A DNA stretch of 9,906 bases, taken from assembly GCA_017646185.1 (NCBI GenBank), contig JAGCNA010000006.1, positions 1-9,906 on the forward strand, in the 5' to 3' direction. The notes under the pieces are model-generated. The model was not told the DNA's origin and did no database searches. It saw nothing but the letters and a program-made list of their open reading frames with translations. The translations under genes were made by a program, and so were the position numbers. Of the stretch, positions 5,588 to 9,906 are shown piece by piece. The DNA comes from Clostridia bacterium. GTDB taxonomy: Bacteria; Bacillota; Clostridia; Oscillospirales; CAG-382. Positions within the stretch are counted from its first letter, which is position 1; each line of letters opens with the position of its first letter.

Positions 5588-8275
5588 TCAGTTCTTGGCA
5601 TTAAGACGTGTATTTGTCAGATCAAGCCAATAAATAAGGATATCCAGTTCATCATTAACGGCTTTTGCCTCGTCAGGGTCGGAAAAAGCGTTTTTAACGG
5701 TAAGCTTCAATCCGCTTAAAGAAGTCTTGGTCTGGGTACAGTATGCCATTTTATCAAACGCATCCTCGGGAACGGTTGCGTTTGAATACAAAGATTCCAT
5801 AGCGTCAAGAACACTCTGCTTACCCGTTTCGGATAAAGAGTCAAACAAAACGTCAGATTGCTCAAGCATAGCCTTTATGTAATCAAGCTGGGCTTTTACC
5901 GTGTCTCCCAAGCGGTATAACTGCACGGAGGGATTGCGGAAAGCGCCGTAGATTATCTGATGCTGATACGTATCGGGAGAAATGTTGGAGAGAGCGAAAA
6001 CGGCAACTCCGTCTGCCCCTGCGGAGGACACTTCGGTAAGCTGATATGCAAAATTAAGCTTTGAAGTATCCATAAATGCGGCAAGACCTGCGGAATAGAA
6101 GCAGTTGCCCTTGCAAATTTCCTTGTAGCCTGCGGCGTTTTGTGAAACAAAGGTGTTTTCACCGCTGTAGGTCATAGAGAACACTTCGTCAATCCAACCG
6201 TTGTTTACCCACATCTTTACGTCTTGGAAGATGCTGTTGACCGCATAATCTCTATCGGGATAAACTGCGCAGGAAAGCCAGGTTTCGGGAGAATTTTTGC
6301 AGACCAGATCAAAAACTTCCTTTACAAAGGAGTTTATGATACCGCAACGGAAGGAGATCCATTTGGTCATTTCTTCGGAGCCTTTTGCAAAGGTACGGGG
6401 ATCTTCTTTTATGCCCGTTTCTTTTGAAAAGGCTTTTATAATATCCTCGTTGTAGCCGTAATCGTATTTTCCGTAGTTCAATTCGGGAAAACGGATATAA
6501 TCCAGATGCAATCCGTCAATATCGTAATTTTCAAGTATTTCGCGGTATACGTTCAAAACGAACTTACGGCACTGGGTATCGTTGGGATTAAGGAAAACGA
6601 AGGTGGCTTTTTCGTTGTAATAATAAAATTCGTTTCCTTCGGAATCCATAAGCAGCTTATCGCTGAACTTTTGCAGAACAGGACTTGAGAGCGTGCCGTC
6701 GTTATTAAGATAACCGGTAAAGAAATTTTCGCACCAGGCGTGAACCTCTATTCCGTATTCGTGGCATATACGCACAAATCCCTCCAAAGCGTCGTATCCG
6801 CCGTTATTGGGGCTGTGCTCAACACCGTCAAGGTCCATATAACCGATAAAATATCCATCGTAGAAGGTTTCAAGATAAAGAGCGTTTACATTGAGAGCTG
6901 CCAGCTTTTTTACCGTATCACGCACTTCCGCATCGCTCTTTTCATAAGCGCGGTACCACATTGCACGGTTTTGCGCACCCTTGCTCTCTATGGTAGCGTA
7001 TGTAAGCAAATCTGCCTGACTGACCACCTGTGAGCAAATCTCAACAGCAGATGCCATATCTCCTTGTGAAACCGCAGTTTCTGCTTTGGCGATTTCTGCT
7101 TTCAAGTTCTCCGCTGCGGAAGAAATATCCGAATAAGCTATATTAAGATATGCTTTTTTCGCCTGATTAAAGCTGTTTATCAAGTTATCGAGAGTATCTT
7201 TGGCTGTGTTTATACAAAGATCGGGAGTGTTTATAATAATGACCTTTTTGGATGTTGTATCCAAAATAACAGTCTGCCCGCGGGTATAAGCGTTTTCAAG
7301 GGCTTTTACTGCGTTTCCGTGAGCAGAAACCGCAAAACCGTTTTTGGGAACGGTAATATTGCCTTTATAGCTTTCGGAAACGGATTTTCCCTCTTCGTTT
7401 ACAGATATCTCATATCCGTATGCGTTGGTATTTGTGGAGGCTTTATTCATATAAACCACCAACTGGTTTTCCCCGCGCACGGAGTTGACACCGTTATAAG
7501 AAAGAGCGGTAACCGAATAGGAAGGTCCGTTGGGGAAAAGCTCTACCTTTGTACCAACTGCCGCTTTTCTGGCGGAATAATAGGCTTTATGGTCCTTGTG
7601 TATGCTTATAACGTATCCGTTTTCGGGGATTTCGCTGTTGCCCGCACCGGTGATCACTTTGGTTACGGTGCCGTCAACAACGGTTATCTCTGCACCGTAA
7701 ACATTAGTCCCCGTAGTCTTGCCGTATTCGGGAGTATATATGGCGCAAACGCCTTCGGGAGTGCGGATACCGTCGATAATATCGACAGTTACCACAACAT
7801 CGCCCACCAAAGCATAATAGCTTGAAAGGACGGAGGTGGTAATATGCTCGGTCTTTACGGCAAATCCCGCTTCCAGCTTTTGAGCGTATGAGACAGCTTC
7901 ACTGCCCACGCAAACAACGGTAAAACCGTTTTGTTCGGGAATGAAGCTTTGGGAATTTTTATCCCATACCTTTGCAACGTAGCCGTCCGCAACGGTGAAA
8001 TCCACACGTTCACGCTCGCATTGAGGAGTAACGGATCCGAGAAAACCGCAGGTATAAAGATAAAAACCGTCTTTTTCTATATTTTCGGAATTGACAAATT
8101 CTTTTTCAAAGTTTATTTCGCCGGCGTCTGTTATCAAGATCGGCGCTTCGAAAATTTCCGTCTCCACTTTGGATTCCTCCTCGATTACAGACTGTGTATC
8201 TTCATAATCGTTTACGCAAGAAGTAAACATAAATAACGTTAACAGTGCAAGAAGTAAACTAACAAACCTTTTCAT
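5588..8275 (-). CDS. Predicted surface lipoprotein with repeated N-terminal modules and a glycosyl-hydrolase-like (DUF187/GHL10) TIM barrel
   Basis: The protein has 895 residues. It begins with a lipoprotein signal (positively charged start, hydrophobic 5-17, lipobox FTSC with Cys20), then an acidic linker to about 50. Residues about 66-340 hold related beta-rich modules. Each contains an (I/V)P-x-NG(F/Y) turn (112-118, 216-221, 309-314), a stretch rich in Ala, Tyr and charged residues, and a G-x-x-V strand. A helical, Ala/Glu-rich segment spans about 355-430. The barrel runs from about 436 to 785, with family-typical NALYLETFYDGY (464-475), HAWCENFF (512-519) and DGLHLDYIRFP (587-597). A helical tail of about 110 residues follows. 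Characterised relatives such as E. coli DigH act on peptidoglycan glycan strands, so an envelope-glycan role is plausible but inferred. The ATG at 8275 has AAGGAG 8 bases upstream. A 25-codon upstream extension would run across the promoter and is rejected. Confidence 0.88.
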   Translation of the reverse strand: MKRFVSLLLALLTLFMFTSCVNDYEDTQSVIEEESKVETEIFEAPILITDAGEINFEKEFVNSENIEKDGFYLYTCGFLGSVTPQCERERVDFTVADGYVAKVWDKNSQSFIPEQNGFTVVCVGSEAVSYAQKLEAGFAVKTEHITTSVLSSYYALVGDVVVTVDIIDGIRTPEGVCAIYTPEYGKTTGTNVYGAEITVVDGTVTKVITGAGNSEIPENGYVISIHKDHKAYYSARKAAVGTKVELFPNGPSYSVTALSYNGVNSVRGENQLVVYMNKASTNTNAYGYEISVNEEGKSVSESYKGNITVPKNGFAVSAHGNAVKALENAYTRGQTVILDTTSKKVIIINTPDLCINTAKDTLDNLINSFNQAKKAYLNIAYSDISSAAENLKAEIAKAETAVSQGDMASAVEICSQVVSQADLLTYATIESKGAQNRAMWYRAYEKSDAEVRDTVKKLAALNVNALYLETFYDGYFIGYMDLDGVEHSPNNGGYDALEGFVRICHEYGIEVHAWCENFFTGYLNNDGTLSSPVLQKFSDKLLMDSEGNEFYYYNEKATFVFLNPNDTQCRKFVLNVYREILENYDIDGLHLDYIRFPELNYGKYDYGYNEDIIKAFSKETGIKEDPRTFAKGSEEMTKWISFRCGIINSFVKEVFDLVCKNSPETWLSCAVYPDRDYAVNSIFQDVKMWVNNGWIDEVFSMTYSGENTFVSQNAAGYKEICKGNCFYSAGLAAFMDTSKLNFAYQLTEVSSAGADGVAVFALSNISPDTYQHQIIYGAFRNPSVQLYRLGDTVKAQLDYIKAMLEQSDVLFDSLSETGKQSVLDAMESLYSNATVPEDAFDKMAYCTQTKTSLSGLKLTVKNAFSDPDEAKAVNDELDILIYWLDLTNTRLNAKN

Positions 8276-8283
8276 ACGTGTTT

Positions 8284-8289
8284 CTCCTT
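8284..8289 (-). promoter_or_regulatory. Ribosome binding site that decides the lipoprotein gene start
   Basis: AAGGAG lies 8 bases before the ATG at 8275. That ATG opens directly onto a lipoprotein signal peptide, which rules out the longer open frame reaching back to 8350. Confidence 0.85.
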
Positions 8290-8303
8290 CAAGTAATGCT
8301 ATT

Positions 8304-8332
8304 AATATACACCATTTTCCGTTTTTCGTCAA
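8304..8332 (-). promoter_or_regulatory. Predicted sigma-A-type promoter of the lipoprotein gene
   Basis: On the minus strand, TTGACG (8332-8327) and TATATT (8309-8304) are separated by 17 bases, each one mismatch from consensus. The start would be near 8297, leaving about 20 bases of leader that contain the ribosome binding site. It begins just past the copper operon terminator, so this gene looks separately expressed. Confidence 0.7.
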
Positions 8333-8340
8333 GACATAAG

Positions 8341-8376
8341 AAAACCGCAAAAAGCGGACAGCATCGCTGTCCGCTT
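8341..8376 (-). terminator. Rho-independent terminator of the copA-csoR-copZ operon
   Basis: AAGCGGACAGC (8352-8362) and GCTGTCCGCTT (8366-8376) form a perfect 11-pair GC-rich stem with a 3-base loop. On the minus strand the stem starts 5 bases after the copZ stop and is followed by five T, then GCGG and four more T. This is a strong intrinsic terminator and separates the copper operon from the next promoter. Confidence 0.9.
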
Positions 8377-8381
8377 GAAGA

Positions 8382-8576
8382 TTATTTTATTTCGGGAGTA
8401 AAGCCCAGATCGTAAATTTCGTTTTTCGCCTTTTCAAGACAATGGGCGCAGCCGTTAACGGTAACAGTCTGTGAAGAAAGTTCAACGGTTGCGTCTATAC
8501 CTGCTTCTTTTAATGCTGCGGTAATTCTCTTTACACAGTTTTCACAATGCATATCGGGTACGTAAATTTTGCTCAT
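8382..8576 (-). CDS. copZ: CopZ-like copper chaperone, single heavy-metal-associated domain
   Basis: This 64-residue protein is one HMA (ferredoxin-like) domain. The metal loop is MHCENC, with Cys11 and Cys14, at the end of the first strand. The remaining pattern (IDATVEL...TVTVNG...LGFTPEI) matches the beta-alpha-beta-beta-alpha-beta fold. Such proteins bind Cu(I) in the cytoplasm and pass it to CopA or to the CsoR repressor, both encoded just upstream in the same operon. An unusual feature is a second CxxC, Cys43-Ala-His-Cys46, where the third strand runs into the second helix; ordinary CopZ proteins lack it. The ATG at 8576 has AAGGAG 9 bases upstream, and csoR ends 19 bases before it. The stop is followed at once by the operon terminator. 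Copper specificity is inferred from the context and the family. Confidence 0.92.
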   Translation of the reverse strand: MSKIYVPDMHCENCVKRITAALKEAGIDATVELSSQTVTVNGCAHCLEKAKNEIYDLGFTPEIK

Positions 8577-8595
8577 TTTAATTTTCTCCTTTATA

Positions 8596-8889
8596 TTAAA
8601 TAAATTTTTTGATAGTGTTTGTAAGTTCGGAAATAATTTCCGTATCGCCGTTTTTAATCCCCTCGGCTACGCAGGTGCGTATATGTTCTTCAAGCAAAAC
8701 GCTTGCAAGAGAGCCGAGCGCGGCTTGGGATGCGGATATCTGATTTAAAATATCCACGCAGTATTCATCGTTTTCCAGCATATTTTTAATGCCCCGCACC
8801 TGACCTTCGATACGGTTAAGACGGTTTACAAGCGCCTTTACCTCTTCGGGGGAGCGGTGCTTTTTTCTTTGGGTACAACATTCGTTCAC
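8596..8889 (-). CDS. csoR: CsoR-type copper-sensing transcriptional repressor
   Basis: This 97-residue all-helical protein belongs to the CsoR/RcnR (DUF156) family. The helix-1 signature VNRLNRIEGQVRGIKNML (21-38) is typical. The Cu(I)-binding Cys-His-Cys triad is visible as Cys44, His69 and Cys73, one position off the Bacillus subtilis CsoR numbering. The second-shell Tyr43 and a C-terminal Glu (Glu88) are also retained, which favours copper over the nickel or formaldehyde branches. Apo-CsoR tetramers repress the copper operon and release DNA on binding Cu(I). Autoregulation of this operon is likely, but the operator should lie upstream of copA, outside the window. The start is GTG at 8889, overlapping the copA stop in a GTGA; GAGG lies 9 bases upstream. 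The N-terminus has an additional Cys4-Cys5 pair of unknown role. Confidence 0.95.
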   Translation of the reverse strand: MNECCTQRKKHRSPEEVKALVNRLNRIEGQVRGIKNMLENDEYCVDILNQISASQAALGSLASVLLEEHIRTCVAEGIKNGDTEIISELTNTIKKFI

Positions 8890-9906
8890 AGCTTTTTACC
8901 TCGCAATCTCAATGCATTTGTAACCACGCAAACCGAGCTGAAGGACATTGCCAAGCCTGCAAGCATAGGGTTGAGTAACGGACCTCCGAATATATGAATA
9001 ACCCCTGCGGCAACGGGAATACAAATGACGTTATAACAAAACGCCCAGAACAGATTTTGCTTTATGGTGCGCATCGTAAGCTTGCTCAACCGCACGGCAC
9101 GGGCAACGTCGGCAGGATCGTTTTTCATTAAAACAATATCTGCGCTGTCTATGGCAATATCGCTTCCGCTTGCCACTGCACAGCCTATATCTGCGGCGGC
9201 AAGGGCAGGCGCATCGTTAATTCCGTCACCCACCATCATTACTGCGCCGTACTTTGCTTTCAGCTTTTCTATTACGTCTGCTTTTTCCTCCGGCAGTACT
9301 TCTGCATACACCTCGTCTGCTCCCAACTGCTTGCCTACGTACTCGGCGCATACACGGTTATCTCCCGATAAAAGCACGGTTTTTACACCCAAAGCTGAAA
9401 GTTTTTCAAACGCTTCCCGAGACGTGGTCTTAAGCTTATCAGAAACCGCAATAACTCCGATCACCGTATTATCGGCACAAACGAACATTACTGTCTTTCC
9501 TTCGGATAAAAGACGGTTCGCCTCCGATTCGTGTTCTTCGGAGAATATACCTTGCTCTTTTAAAAGCACCTTGTTGCCAACACATATTTCGGTGCCTTCG
9601 TACCTGCATTTTACTCCCTTTCCCGAAAGGTTTTGCACCCCTTCCGCCATAGGAACGGTTATGCCGTTTTCACAAGCGTAATTTACTATTGCGGTTGCGA
9701 TAGGGTGCTGGGAGGCGGATTCGCACACAGCCGCATAAAGCAAGGTTTTTTCCGTATCGGATGCAACAATATCCGTTACTGCAGGCTTTCCTTGGGTTAC
9801 GGTGCCGGTTTTGTCAAACACGGCAACCTTTATTCCGTGGGTGATTTCAAGAGCTTCTCCGCTTTTTATAAGAATTCCGTTGCTTGCACCAAGTCCCGTA
9901 CCAACC
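8886..9906 (-). CDS. copA: CopA copper-exporting P1B-type ATPase, C-terminal part, 5' end cut by window edge
   Basis: The last 339 codons are present and the frame is open to the right edge. It begins in the conserved stretch VGTGLGASNGILIKSGEALE before the phosphorylation site DKTGT. An apparent start at 9821 is internal (GTG coding for Val in AVFDKTGT) and is not a gene start. Further motifs are the P1B-specific His-Pro in SQHPIATAI, the hinge GDGIND, and the last two membrane helices with FCYN and MSFSSVCVVTNALRL. The YN and MxxSS residues there are those of the Cu(I) P1B-1 transport site. The N-terminal metal-binding domains, the CPC helix and the TGES actuator lie outside the window. The pump uses ATP to export Cu(I) across the cytoplasmic membrane. 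The gene overlaps csoR by 4 bases, and copZ follows, making a copper-resistance operon. Confidence 0.95.
   Translation of the reverse strand, partial: VGTGLGASNGILIKSGEALEITHGIKVAVFDKTGTVTQGKPAVTDIVASDTEKTLLYAAVCESASQHPIATAIVNYACENGITVPMAEGVQNLSGKGVKCRYEGTEICVGNKVLLKEQGIFSEEHESEANRLLSEGKTVMFVCADNTVIGVIAVSDKLKTTSREAFEKLSALGVKTVLLSGDNRVCAEYVGKQLGADEVYAEVLPEEKADVIEKLKAKYGAVMMVGDGINDAPALAAADIGCAVASGSDIAIDSADIVLMKNDPADVARAVRLSKLTMRTIKQNLFWAFCYNVICIPVAAGVIHIFGGPLLNPMLAGLAMSFSSVCVVTNALRLRGKKL

Noticed and set aside
8276..8350. 25-codon N-terminal extension of the lipoprotein gene
   Set aside because: It would run back over the ribosome binding site, the -35/-10 pair and into the copper operon terminator, and it would bury the lipoprotein signal. 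The ATG at 8275 fits far better.
8345..8357. Small CCGC-AAAAA-GCGG hairpin next to the copper operon terminator, as an attenuator-like alternative fold
   Set aside because: Only four pairs, and it competes with the perfect 11-pair stem. On the minus strand it lies after the operon's last stop, so there is nothing downstream in the operon to attenuate.
8886..9821. Short hydrolase-like gene starting at 9821
   Set aside because: The residues upstream continue the CopA frame to the window edge without a stop and match the family (VGTGLGASNG before DKTGT), so this is the C-terminal part of a longer ATPase.
1..9906. Mobile element, CRISPR array, tRNA or rRNA, or defence system
   Set aside because: No transposase or integrase, inverted-repeat ends, regularly spaced direct repeats, tRNA cloverleaf or known defence domain was found. 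The window is nearly filled by housekeeping-type genes.

Overview
The window reads as a chromosomal segment of a low-to-mid GC Gram-positive bacterium, most likely an anaerobic gut-type Clostridia. The grounds are strong AAGGAG-type Shine-Dalgarno sequences, sigma-A-like promoters, BmrCD-like heterodimeric ABC exporter halves, a CsoR-type copper repressor very close to the Bacillus pattern, and a lipoprotein of the family-10-like glycosyl hydrolases. The genus cannot be fixed from the sequence. Every gene I can support lies on the minus strand, and coding density is very high: the longest gap between genes is 128 bases. The plus-strand open frames are shadows of these genes.

Read in the direction of transcription (right to left), the first unit is a copper-homeostasis operon. 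It holds copA (Cu(I) P1B-type ATPase, cut by the right edge), csoR (copper-sensing repressor, overlapping copA by 4 bases) and copZ (small copper chaperone), and it ends in a strong intrinsic terminator at about 8341-8376. The promoter and presumed CsoR operator lie upstream of copA, outside the window.

Next comes a separately promoted gene for a large (895 aa) predicted lipoprotein. Its N-terminal half carries about three copies of a beta-type module and a helical linker, and these present a glycosyl-hydrolase-like TIM barrel of the DUF187/GHL10 group. No terminator is visible after it. Then comes trkA-trkH, the regulatory and membrane subunits of a Trk-type K+ uptake system, with its own predicted promoter and a shared 3' terminator at 2661-2691. 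The last unit is a two-gene operon for a heterodimeric ABC exporter of the BmrCD/YheIH kind. The first half-transporter is complete and has the degenerate catalytic Asp. The second overlaps it by 8 bases and is cut by the left edge.

The layout looks like ordinary core or near-core chromosome: ion homeostasis, export and cell-envelope functions. I see no mobile element, CRISPR array, tRNA, rRNA or riboswitch. The points most worth a second look are the repeat architecture of the hydrolase-like lipoprotein, the extra CxxC motif in CopZ, the altered second nucleotide-binding loop in TrkA, and the extra N-terminal membrane helix of the truncated ABC half-transporter.
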